Shown one piece after another: positions 8,500 to 15,679 of a DNA stretch of 28,377 nt. The position numbers were made by a program, and so were the translations under genes. Position 1 is the stretch's first letter. The number at the start of each line of letters is the position of its first letter. Source of the DNA: JBJKRF01 sp046704785 (lineage in GTDB: Bacteria > Chloroflexota > Anaerolineae > Anaerolineales > Villigracilaceae); contig JBJKRF010000001.1 of assembly GCA_046704785.1 (NCBI GenBank), positions 1-28,377 on the forward strand, written 5' to 3'. The notes under the pieces were generated by a model. That model was not told the origin of the DNA, made no database searches, and was given only the letters and a program-made list of their open reading frames with translations.

Positions 8500-9987
8500 A
8501 TGTCTGACCTAAATACCGACAAAACTGAGAATAAAAAAGAGCAGAAAACTGAGCCGGTCACGCCAACCGACGTGCTGGTTGAAAGCAAACACACCCTTAC
8601 CATCGGCGGCGTGGCGCTCGATTACAGCGTTGTTACCGGTACCATTGTGTTGAAAGAGGAGAGCGAGAGCGACGAAAAGGCCTCCCAAGGGGAGAAACCC
8701 AAGGCCACCGTCTTCTTCACAGCCTACGCCAAAGACAACGTGGTAGACAAATCGAAGCGCCCGCTTACGTTCTCGTTCAACGGCGGGCCCGGCTCGGCCT
8801 CGGTGTGGATGCACCTGGGAATGCTTGGGCCGCGTCGTGTGGTGTTGCAGGACGATGGGAATTTGCCCAAGCCGCCCTTTACCCTGACGGACAACGAATA
8901 TTCCCTGCTGGACGAGACGGATCTGGTCTTCATCGACCCCATCAGCACGGGGTACAGCCGCCCGGTGGAAGGCGAAAAGGCCAAAGCGTATCACGGCTTC
9001 AAAAAAGACATCGAGTCGGTCGGCGACTTTATCCGGCTGTACACAACACGCTACGGACGCTGGCTCTCGCCAAAGTTCCTGATCGGCGAGTCGTACGGCA
9101 CGACGCGCGCAGCCGGGCTGGCAGGATATTTGCAGGAACGCCACGGGATGTACCTGAACGGCATTATGCTCATTTCATCGGTGCTCGATTTCACCACGCT
9201 CGATTTTCAGACCAACAACGACCTGCCGTATATTTTGTTCCTGCCTTCATATGCTGCTACGGCCTGGTATCACCGCAAACTGCGCATCCGCCGCCCGCTG
9301 CAAAGTCTATTGAAAGAAGTCGAGACCTTCGCCACCGGCGAATACGCCGCGGCGCTGCTCAAGGGCAGTGGCCTGACGCGTCGGGAGCGGGCGCGCATCG
9401 TCGAGCGACTGGCGCATTACACCGGGCTTTCACCGGCGTACATCGAACGCTCAGACTTACGCATTGGGGATCAACGCTTCTTCAAGGAACTCCTGCGCGA
9501 GGAGGGACGCACCGTCGGACGGCTGGACAGTCGTTTCATGGGCATCGACCGCCTGGGTGTGACCGAACAAGCCGAATACGACCCCCTGCTGACCAACGTG
9601 ATCGGGCCGTACACGGCGGCGTTCTACGCCTATATTCGTTCGGAGCTGAACTTTGAATCCGACCTGCCGTACGAGATTTTGAGCGAGAAAGTCCATCCGT
9701 GGTCTTTTGCCGAGTTCGAGAATCGTTATCTCGATGTGGCGGAAACGCTACGCAAGGCGATGACTTACAACCCGTACTTGAAGGTCTTTGTGGCAAATGG
9801 TTATTACGACCTGGGCACGCCTTATTTCGCTACCGAATATACCTTCGCCCACCTCGGCCTGGACACCAGCCTGCGTGACAATCTCAAATTGGGATATTAC
9901 GAAGCCGGGCACATGATGTACATCCATCTGCCTTCCTTGCGCGTGTTGAAGCGCGACCTGGCAGAGTTCATCCAGGACGCACGCTAA
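8500..9987 (+). CDS. Serine carboxypeptidase, peptidase family S10
   Basis: A 495-residue protein starting at ATG 8500, directly after a very strong AAGGAGGAGG (8488-8497). The S10 triad is complete: Ser198 in GESYGTTRA, Asp437 in NGYYDLGTP, and His471 in YEAGHMMYIH. The oxyanion-site motif FNGGPGSAS also appears early in the chain (about residue 95). These enzymes remove C-terminal residues from peptides, usually at acidic pH. No signal peptide is visible; the N terminus is a charged Lys/Glu-rich stretch of about 25 residues, which is odd for a family often secreted, so it may act inside the cell. A bidirectional terminator follows. Confidence 0.92.
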   Translation: MSDLNTDKTENKKEQKTEPVTPTDVLVESKHTLTIGGVALDYSVVTGTIVLKEESESDEKASQGEKPKATVFFTAYAKDNVVDKSKRPLTFSFNGGPGSASVWMHLGMLGPRRVVLQDDGNLPKPPFTLTDNEYSLLDETDLVFIDPISTGYSRPVEGEKAKAYHGFKKDIESVGDFIRLYTTRYGRWLSPKFLIGESYGTTRAAGLAGYLQERHGMYLNGIMLISSVLDFTTLDFQTNNDLPYILFLPSYAATAWYHRKLRIRRPLQSLLKEVETFATGEYAAALLKGSGLTRRERARIVERLAHYTGLSPAYIERSDLRIGDQRFFKELLREEGRTVGRLDSRFMGIDRLGVTEQAEYDPLLTNVIGPYTAAFYAYIRSELNFESDLPYEILSEKVHPWSFAEFENRYLDVAETLRKAMTYNPYLKVFVANGYYDLGTPYFATEYTFAHLGLDTSLRDNLKLGYYEAGHMMYIHLPSLRVLKRDLAEFIQDAR

Positions 9988-10022
9988 AAATTCACACACG
10001 GAAGATAAATTTTCAGATAAGA

Positions 10023-10053
10023 GACAGGCCGCCGATTTGTTCGGCGGCCTGTC
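10023..10053. terminator. Bidirectional terminator between S10 peptidase and NRAMP gene
   Basis: GACAGGCCGCCGA (10023-10035) and TCGGCGGCCTGTC (10041-10053) form a perfect 13-bp stem with a 5-base loop. It sits between two convergent genes. T-rich bases follow on the minus strand and a short TTT on the plus strand. Confidence 0.85.
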
Positions 10054-10089
10054 AGTTTAGTAGAAAAGCGTCGTCCATTTCCATCACTC

Positions 10090-11373
10090 CTACGGGAAGA
10101 ACTGTACGACCAGGGTGAAAAACGAGGCCAGCAGGATAACGCCCGTACAAACAATGGCGAATCCGTTTTGCAGTGGTTTATTGACATAAGCACCCATCAA
10201 CTCGCGATTACTGGTCAGCTTGATCAGGAAGAACAAGACGGGCGGCAACATGACCGCATTGATGGTCTGCGTAGCAATCGCCAGTTGGAACAGCGAAACG
10301 CCGGGTAAAAAGGTGATTCCCATCGCAATGGCAAGTTGGATGATGTAGAGCACGTAAAAGGTCTTGCTTTTCTTGAAGGAGTCGTCCAGGCTGCCCGAAA
10401 GGCCGAAGAATTCGGCAAAGGCATAAGCAGTACATAACGAGACAATCACCAGACCCATGAAACCGGCGGCCAGAATGCCAACCGCAAACAACACGCCGGC
10501 GAGTTTCCCTGCGAAAGGCTCGATCGCCATAGCCGCCTGTGCACCCGACGTCAATTCGATGCCGTGCACGAAGAGCGTCGACGCGGTGGCAACGATCATG
10601 AAAAATGTGAAGAAGTCGGTCAGGATGGCGCCCCAGTAAGTCTCAAGCTGCGAATACCAGACCTTGCCGCCCTCGATCTTCTTGTCGAAGGCAAAGCTGC
10701 TGATGAAGAACTGGCCCCAGGGCGTGATCGTCGTCCCCAGCACCCCCATGCCGATGATCAGGTAATCGCGCAGGTAGCCGGACGTAACGTGGACACCGTT
10801 CGGGTAGAACAGATTGCTGAAAGCGAGGCCCCAGTCGGGTTGGGCTTTGACCGCCGAGACAATGTAGCAGATATAGAACAGACTGACTACCAGCATCACA
10901 TTCTGCGTCGATTTATAACTGCCGCGTGTGATGATCAAGAAAGACAGCACCACGATCAGAATTACCATCGGGATGGCCGGGAGATTGAGCAAAGCACTGG
11001 TGGTTTTGACCGCCGAAAGTTCGGTCACCAGTGTGCCCAGGTTGGCGATAATCAAGGCAATAAACATCCATACGGCTGCCCGTACGCCATATTTTTCACG
11101 GATCAGGTCCGCCAATCCACGGCGTGTGACGAGAGTCAGGCGCATGCCCATCTCTTGCGTGATGCCCAACAGAATGGTGATGATGATCAGCGGAAAGAGG
11201 ATCGGATATCCCAGTTTGGCTCCGGCAATGGAATACGTCGCAACGCCACCCGCATCGTTATCCGCAACGGCGGTAATGGTAGCCGGGCCAAAAACCGAGA
11301 GGAAAATAAGCACCTTCTTCCAGAAACCGGAGAAGAGGCGCCGGTTTTGCTTAAACATCATGCCGTTGTTCAT
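10090..11373 (-). CDS. NRAMP-family divalent metal transporter with altered metal site (possible Mg2+ type)
   Basis: A 427-residue membrane protein with 11 or so hydrophobic helices in the SLC11/NRAMP pattern. The site normally reading DPGN in helix 1 is D40-A-G-G43 here, in ADNDAGGVAT, so the metal-binding Asn is a Gly. The helix-6 site normally reading MPH is T217-P-W219, in GTTITPWGQ, so the soft methionine ligand is a Thr and the His a Trp. In classical NRAMPs these residues bind Mn2+/Fe2+; loss of the Asn and Met is expected to favour a hydrated hard ion such as Mg2+, as in NRAMP-related magnesium transporters. The gene starts 21 bases after the MgtE-like gene with its own GGAGGAGG site, in an operon led by an M-box riboswitch. 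That context supports Mg2+ uptake; the ion itself is inference. Confidence 0.88.
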   Translation of the reverse strand: MNNGMMFKQNRRLFSGFWKKVLIFLSVFGPATITAVADNDAGGVATYSIAGAKLGYPILFPLIIITILLGITQEMGMRLTLVTRRGLADLIREKYGVRAAVWMFIALIIANLGTLVTELSAVKTTSALLNLPAIPMVILIVVLSFLIITRGSYKSTQNVMLVVSLFYICYIVSAVKAQPDWGLAFSNLFYPNGVHVTSGYLRDYLIIGMGVLGTTITPWGQFFISSFAFDKKIEGGKVWYSQLETYWGAILTDFFTFFMIVATASTLFVHGIELTSGAQAAMAIEPFAGKLAGVLFAVGILAAGFMGLVIVSLCTAYAFAEFFGLSGSLDDSFKKSKTFYVLYIIQLAIAMGITFLPGVSLFQLAIATQTINAVMLPPVLFFLIKLTSNRELMGAYVNKPLQNGFAIVCTGVILLASFFTLVVQFFP

Positions 11374-11394
11374 AGCAACCTCCTCCAGGGAAAT

Positions 11395-12651
11395 TTAGCG
11401 ATAAAAACGCGGAAGTCGCTTCTTCCATGCCGTCGGGATGATTTTGTCGAGGGCGTCATCGGCAGTAACGATGCCGTGGATGACGTTCTCCTCATCAACG
11501 ACGGGCAGCGCCAACAAATCGTACTTGGTAATCATTTGCGCCACTTCGTCCTGCTCATCGAGCAGTTGCACCAACTTGACGCGCGTCTCCATAAAATCAC
11601 TGACCAACGCTTGGGGATCGGAAAAAATGAGCTTGTTGAGCGAGAAAACACCCAACAGATGCTTGCCCGCGTCAGTCACACAGACGTAAAACACTGCCTC
11701 GGCATCGACGGCATTCTCACGCAGAAACCGGATAGCCTGTTCCGCCGTCAGGTCGGCGGGAACATAGGCGAATTCGGTGGTCATGATGCCACCCGCGGTG
11801 TTCTCCGGATACGCCAACAGCGTGCGCACATCGGCGGCCTCTTCTTTGTTCATCAAAGCCAACAGGCCTTCGCTGCGCTCCGGGTCCAGTGCGGCGAGCA
11901 GGTCGGCGGCGTCGTCCGGTTGCATTTCTTCCAGAACATCGGCGACCTTCTCGTCGGACATTCGCTCCAGGAGGCTGACCTGGAATTCGGGCTCCACCTG
12001 TTCCAGAGTGTCGGCCAGGTGCTCCACCGGTAGCGACTCGAGCAATTCACCGCTCTCCAGGCGGTTCAAGTCGCTCAAGATTTCCGCCACGTCAGCGGGA
12101 TGGAGCTTGGTGATTTCTTCGGCGGGCACACGCAAACGCATAAATTGGTCGTGGCGCAACAATTCGACGTTGTCCCACGAAATAACATTTTGCGGGAGAG
12201 GTAAATGCAGCGTAGCAGCAACGCTGCGCGTGGGAGTCGCCAGCCCCATGCGACGCAAAACGCCCATCATGCCGATATCCACATTGCTGACGTATAACAC
12301 ACCGCTGACACGCACCAGTTCCAGGTCATTGACGCGCACCACGCGCGCGCCGTCCGTGTCGATGATCTGTTTGTCGAGCACATCGCGGGAGAGGAATACT
12401 TCGTCTTCCGTGGGAACGTAAGTTGGCACATCTTCCACGTGGCAGCGCAGCAGAATGGTAGGCGCGAACAGTGACATGACCTCTTTGTAGGAGATGATCT
12501 TTTCTTCTGTGCGGGAGCGTACTACTACGGCCTCCACCAATGGATGCGCAAAACCCGCCAGTTCGCGTACCACCAGATCGTTCAATTTGCCAATGTAGTT
12601 CCCGTCCAGGTCCGTGACGGTGCGGTCGAGAATATCGCTCAGAAAAGCCAT
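11395..12651 (-). CDS. Soluble MgtE-like regulatory protein (PRC-barrel, MgtE N, CBS pair; no membrane domain)
   Basis: A 418-residue protein. The ATG at 12651 has GGAGGTAACC just before it; upstream in-frame codons run through a terminator and are not coding. Residues 1-80 and about 90-160 look like PRC-barrel units, each starting with a DILDRTVTDLDG or DVLDKQIIDTDG pattern. Residues about 180-280 are the MgtE intracellular N domain (LHPADVAEILSDL, 183-195; EMQPDDAADLLAAL, 242-255). The join YPENTAGGIMTTEFAYV (281-297) and two CBS motifs (about 297-405) match MgtE. In MgtE the acidic N/CBS region binds Mg2+ and gates the pore. Here the chain stops after the CBS domains with no membrane helices, so the sensor part exists alone, next to an NRAMP transporter. 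It probably senses Mg2+ and controls that partner (inference). Confidence 0.88.
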   Translation of the reverse strand: MAFLSDILDRTVTDLDGNYIGKLNDLVVRELAGFAHPLVEAVVVRSRTEEKIISYKEVMSLFAPTILLRCHVEDVPTYVPTEDEVFLSRDVLDKQIIDTDGARVVRVNDLELVRVSGVLYVSNVDIGMMGVLRRMGLATPTRSVAATLHLPLPQNVISWDNVELLRHDQFMRLRVPAEEITKLHPADVAEILSDLNRLESGELLESLPVEHLADTLEQVEPEFQVSLLERMSDEKVADVLEEMQPDDAADLLAALDPERSEGLLALMNKEEAADVRTLLAYPENTAGGIMTTEFAYVPADLTAEQAIRFLRENAVDAEAVFYVCVTDAGKHLLGVFSLNKLIFSDPQALVSDFMETRVKLVQLLDEQDEVAQMITKYDLLALPVVDEENVIHGIVTADDALDKIIPTAWKKRLPRFYR

Positions 12652-12697
12652 GGTTACCTCCAAAAGAAATTTGAAAACAAAACGTGGTGAAGGCAAC

Positions 12698-12726
12698 AAA
12701 AAACCGCCTTCACTGGCGAAAGGCGG
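12698..12726 (-). terminator. Second terminator in the leader, just before the MgtE-like gene
   Basis: On the minus strand CCGCCTT and AAGGCGG (plus-strand 12720-12726 and 12704-12710) form a stem followed by six T (12703-12698). It lies after the small ORF at 12772-12873 and before the start codon at 12651, the layout of an attenuator. Confidence 0.8.
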
Positions 12727-12771
12727 CGTTTCTGAGACACGTGGGCGTATCAAATCACCCGTCTGCGGCCC

Positions 12772-12873
12772 TCAATAAGGCCACTGCAGCGAGGTGAACG
12801 TACCGGAACGCGTCTGTGCGAAACGCTGAATTCGCCGGGTAAGTGGGGGTTTTAGTTTACTATCCGCGTCCAC
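12772..12873 (-). CDS. Possible 33-residue leader peptide
   Basis: A GTG start at 12873 sits seven bases after AGGAGG within an excellent AAGGAGGTGG site (12878-12887). The frame runs 33 codons to TGA at 12772. The peptide is basic and contains K-P-P-L-T-R-R early on (residues 8-14, with adjacent Pro codons), and ends L-Q-W-P-Y. It lies between the M-box terminator and a second terminator, ahead of metal-transport genes. Leader peptides with Pro codons control Mg2+ transporter genes in enterobacteria (mgtL), so a comparable attenuation role is possible. Homology is not claimed, and it may be an unrelated short ORF. Confidence 0.5.
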   Translation of the reverse strand: MDADSKLKPPLTRRIQRFAQTRSGTFTSLQWPY

Positions 12874-12929
12874 GCGACCACCTCCTTGCATCCGTGTAGT
12901 TGGATTAGCCGATAGCCCTACACGGCGGC

Positions 12930-12961
12930 AAAAAGAAACCTCCCGGTAGGATACCAGGAGG
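12930..12961 (-). terminator. M-box expression platform: switchable intrinsic terminator
   Basis: On the minus strand CCTCCTGGTA (12961-12952) pairs with TACCGGGAGG (12948-12939), with one G-T pair and a 3-base loop, and is followed by TTTCTTTTT (12938-12930). The first arm is also an exact complement of ACCAGGAGG at 13002-12994, giving an antiterminator. That upstream strand in turn overlaps the 3' side of the M-box P1 helix. High Mg2+ should hold P1, free the terminator and stop transcription. Confidence 0.88.
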
Positions 12962-12996
12962 ATAGACACAATGACCCGTTTCTTACGGGAAGACCT

Positions 12997-13147
12997 CCTG
13001 GTTGAGCTTTGACACTGCGCGTCGTAGGGCATTTCCCAGCCATTTTGAGCGGGGCCTTCTGCCGACCCGGCTTGTTCTACCCTTTGGCGTCTCTCGACGT
13101 TTCAGGGCAATGGCCTGTGTCCCACGCAGACGCCTGGCCTAACGAGG
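12997..13147 (-). promoter_or_regulatory. M-box (ykoK) magnesium riboswitch
   Basis: Read on the minus strand, the segment contains the recognisable M-box blocks in order. They are CCTCGTTAGG at the 5' end, an ATTGCCCTGAAA segment, CGTCGAGAGACGCCAAAGGG (close to the known GTC...GACGCCAATGGGT core), and the 3' CAGTGTCAAAGCTCAAC (close to CAGTGCTAAAGCTCTAC). P1 forms between CCTCGTT (13147-13141) and AACCAGG (13003-12997) with one C-C mismatch. M-boxes fold on binding Mg2+ and shut off Mg2+ transport genes. Promoter, aptamer, antiterminator and terminator are all in the right order ahead of the MgtE-like and NRAMP genes. Confidence 0.93.
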
Positions 13148-13164
13148 GTTCAGTTTGCGCCGTT

Positions 13165-13193
13165 ACTATACTCCGATGTTAAAGAAACGTCAA
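13165..13193 (-). promoter_or_regulatory. Sigma70-type promoter of the M-box operon
   Basis: On the minus strand TTGACG (13193-13188), a 17-base spacer and TATAGT (13170-13165). The predicted transcript begins near 13158, about ten bases before the M-box P1 helix. Confidence 0.88.
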
Positions 13194-13337
13194 GAAAACG
13201 CTTGCAAAAAATTTAATCTGTTTTGATTCTGTAAGGGCCATAAACTTCAGGAATCGGTGGAGTGAATCAAGACCCGCTTCAACTCCAAACGACCAAAAAT
13301 CGTCGGCTGAGATTCCATAAATCGGACAAATTTCCTC

Positions 13338-13343
13338 TATAAT
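13338..13343 (+). promoter_or_regulatory. Candidate -10 box for the DUF2269-like gene
   Basis: A perfect TATAAT lies 52 bases before the start codon at 13396. No good -35 is seen at 16-18 bases upstream, so this is tentative. The rest of 13194-13337 between the two divergent promoters is AT-rich and holds nothing else I can support. Confidence 0.45.
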
Positions 13344-13395
13344 AGGGTGGGTTTTGATTTCATCCATATATCATTTACCCTGGAGGAGAATCGAA

Positions 13396-13890
13396 ATGAG
13401 TTTAGGCTTGATCTTCAAATTATTTCACGTATTAGCCGCCTTCGCTCTGGTTGGCGGTGACATTGGGCGGACCTTCGCGCTGCAACGCGCCAAGCAATCG
13501 AAAGACGTCAAAGTCGTCAGCGAAATGATGCAGGTTTTCATGTTCGCAACGACCAAGGTCGTTTCCCCCGCCGGAGCCCTTGTATTTCTGCTGGGCTTGA
13601 TCACCGCCTGGCTGGAAGGGTGGCCTATTCTGGGATCGCTGCAAGGTGGGCAAGTCAACTGGGTCTTCACAGCATTACTGCTCAACTTGCTAATCATCGT
13701 CCTGGTCATCGTCGTCCTGGCGCCGCGAGGCAAAATCATCGGGCAGGCCATTGGCGCGGCCATGGGAAAAGGCGAGGTCACCAGCGAGTTGACCGCTGCG
13801 CTCAACGACAAAGTTCTTAATTACGGTTTGCGAAGCGAATTCGCTCTTATTGGCCTGATCATCATTTTGATGGTGCTAAAACCGTTTTAA
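13396..13890 (+). CDS. DUF2269-like integral membrane protein
   Basis: A 164-residue protein with four hydrophobic helices. The ATG at 13396 is chosen over an earlier in-frame ATG because GGAGGAG (13382-13388) precedes it. The N-terminal helix FKLFHVLAAFALVGGDIGR, with His and Gly-Gly in the membrane, and the charged loop RAKQSKDVKVVSEMMQ resemble the DUF2269 family of predicted membrane proteins. Its function is not known. It has its own apparent promoter and terminator and runs divergently from the Mg2+ operon, so no functional link is implied. Confidence 0.75.
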   Translation: MSLGLIFKLFHVLAAFALVGGDIGRTFALQRAKQSKDVKVVSEMMQVFMFATTKVVSPAGALVFLLGLITAWLEGWPILGSLQGGQVNWVFTALLLNLLIIVLVIVVLAPRGKIIGQAIGAAMGKGEVTSELTAALNDKVLNYGLRSEFALIGLIIILMVLKPF

Positions 13891-13898
13891 GCGCACAT

Positions 13899-13942
13899 AA
13901 TTTACAAGCGCCCGACGGTTTATCGTCGGGCGCTTGTAAATT
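13899..13942. terminator. Strong bidirectional terminator
   Basis: A perfect 18-bp stem: AATTTACAAGCGCCCGAC (13899-13916) pairs with 13925-13942 around an 8-base loop, between convergent genes. The A/T outer base pairs provide the tracts in both directions. Confidence 0.9.
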
Positions 13943-13955
13943 AAGGATAGTCTGT

Positions 13956-15431
13956 TCACAGGAATTTGTGGATGCGTAAACGGCCATCGCTGTCGGGCTC
14001 GAACGTCAAAGGGCCCTGTGGGACGTCAGATTCGACTTCAAGGTAACCGGCGTCCATATATTCCCATATCACCTGGAAAGGCAACTTATCGGCCTGCCAT
14101 TTTTCGACGACCACAACCCCATGTCCGGGCAGGATGGTGAAAGCTACCAAGCGCGAGTCATCGGGGTTACGCAACGTCTCGGAGCGCGAAAAAGCCTCGT
14201 AGATGCCATGCGCCTGCGCCTCTGTGGAACAAGAGACGGGATAATGGTAATAGGGCAGATCCAGCGGCACGTACTCAACAAAAGTTGGATCGAAAGCCGC
14301 CACCCCGCGATGGCCGTGCAGCTTCGAACGGGCAACCGGCACCGGATAGCGTTTTCCGTCAACTTCTACCGTCACTTTGGGGAGCGGTTCGTCGAGCGCG
14401 ATCATTTCCACCGCTTCAGAGGAAGGCGGATCATTGCGATGCCCGGCCACGTGCCGCACCTGCGCGCCCTTTCCGCCGGGGCGCACACCGACGATGACGG
14501 CCAGGTCGTTCTCGGTGATGTTATCCTTGTCGACAGGGCGCGCACTGCCGGTGATGGTCGCAATCAATCCGGGCAGGCGCGGCTCCCAGGTGCCGAAACA
14601 ACCTTCGCTGTATTGGTCGGCCACAGCATCCCCAATGGACGGTACGGCCACCAGCTTGGCAATCTCCACCGTCTGCGTGAAGAAATGACGTTTGCCCAGT
14701 TCACGGGCGGCGTTGAGCATTGCCGTGGGCGCATCGAACGCCTGCCAATCGGCGGCAGGAATCGGGGCCCCTACGACTTCGTGATTGGTAATTTCACCCG
14801 TGCTCATCACCGTAGCGATGCGCAAGGCGATATCGCGGTAGAAAGCCGCTTCGTCGGCGCCGTCGGTGCGAGGGTGCGCCCCCACCAGGTCGAAGGTATA
14901 GGCCTCGTCGGGGCGGTCGTCTCCGACGAGCAGGATAATCCGGATACTTTTGATCTGCGCCTGGAGCAGGCGTTCGAGCGCCATGACAGGTCCGCCGCGT
15001 GCGCCCTGCTCGATGAGGGTATCAAACGCCGAGGGCGCCAGTCCGGGGAAGGCAAAATCCGCTGGATCGCGTGGAATCTTATGTAGGGCTTGCTCGAAAT
15101 GGTCGAGCATTCGACGGAGTTCGTCCGGGGTAACAGGGATCAGGGTCAGGATCGTTGGCGCATGCTTCAGGCCGAAACGGCGGCGAGAGGTGAACAACAA
15201 AGAGTCGCGCCAGTTCAAGGGTTGTGCGAACGGAGCCGTCGTCAGAATCAAATCGGTCGCTTCGTCCGGTACATCCTGCACCGTATGCCCCAGGCTGCGG
15301 AACATATCCAGCAACTTAGGAACCGCTACTTCCAACAAAGGCGACATCTGTCCGGGAACGAAGCTCAGACAGATGGGGCGCAGCCACGAATGGACATGCT
15401 GCTCCGTTGGCGAGAGGTGAACACTATTCAT
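13956..15431 (-). CDS. Unrecognised 491-residue soluble protein
   Basis: The coding region is convincing: long, with a good AGGAGG site just before ATG 15431, a terminator after it, and typical codon use. I do not recognise the family. There is no signal peptide or membrane helix. The first about 200 residues alternate short hydrophobic strands and helices, including LTLIPVTPDELRRMLDHF and IRIILLVGDDRPDEAYTFD, which looks like a Rossmann-type alpha/beta fold. The middle has conserved-looking polar stretches such as AARELGKRHFFTQTVEIAKL, SEGCFGTWEP and ITGSARPVDKDNI. The C-terminal half has HGHRGVAAFDP and ILPGHGVVVVEKWQ, where the histidines could be functional. No function is offered. Confidence 0.8.
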   Translation of the reverse strand: MNSVHLSPTEQHVHSWLRPICLSFVPGQMSPLLEVAVPKLLDMFRSLGHTVQDVPDEATDLILTTAPFAQPLNWRDSLLFTSRRRFGLKHAPTILTLIPVTPDELRRMLDHFEQALHKIPRDPADFAFPGLAPSAFDTLIEQGARGGPVMALERLLQAQIKSIRIILLVGDDRPDEAYTFDLVGAHPRTDGADEAAFYRDIALRIATVMSTGEITNHEVVGAPIPAADWQAFDAPTAMLNAARELGKRHFFTQTVEIAKLVAVPSIGDAVADQYSEGCFGTWEPRLPGLIATITGSARPVDKDNITENDLAVIVGVRPGGKGAQVRHVAGHRNDPPSSEAVEMIALDEPLPKVTVEVDGKRYPVPVARSKLHGHRGVAAFDPTFVEYVPLDLPYYHYPVSCSTEAQAHGIYEAFSRSETLRNPDDSRLVAFTILPGHGVVVVEKWQADKLPFQVIWEYMDAGYLEVESDVPQGPLTFEPDSDGRLRIHKFL

Positions 15432-15642
15432 GGAAACCTCCTAAAATCGTACGCGTGCCGTAACCATAGGTTACAGGGGAAACGACTAAAGTGCGCCTAT
15501 TTTACTCTTCATTATCATTTCGTACTGGTGTAAAGAAATACACGCAAATCGCCACTTCGATGCACCCAATGATGAAATTCGTCAAAGTGTTGGTTGCGCC
15601 GGCACGTTTCCTGGCACCAGAAGGGTCCAAGGGGAAGGCCAC

Positions 15643-15673
15643 CAAAACAAAAAGCCCCTGCCAAAACAGGGGC
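15643..15673 (-). terminator. Terminator of the nitroreductase gene
   Basis: GCCCCTG (15654-15660) and CAGGGGC (15667-15673) form the stem around a 6-base loop. On the minus strand it is followed by TTTTTGTTTT. It lies seven bases after the nitroreductase stop codon. The remaining 15432-15642 holds no gene I can support. Confidence 0.85.
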
Positions 15674-15679
15674 CTCTGT

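Noticed and set aside
10564..12033. A 489-codon plus-strand frame across the NRAMP and MgtE-like genes
   Set aside because: It is antisense to two strongly supported genes with conserved motifs, its product is of low-complexity His/Gln/Arg-rich type, and it has no ribosome site. It is a shadow frame caused by codon bias.
12652..12753. 34-residue N-terminal extension of the MgtE-like protein
   Set aside because: It reads through the second leader terminator; ATG 12651 has a strong ribosome site and begins the PRC-barrel motif.
13179..13367. A 62-codon minus-strand frame upstream of the M-box
   Set aside because: The translation looks fairly protein-like, but it has no clear ribosome site, its 3' end runs into the M-box promoter (13165-13193), and its 5' end overlaps the leader of the DUF2269-like gene.
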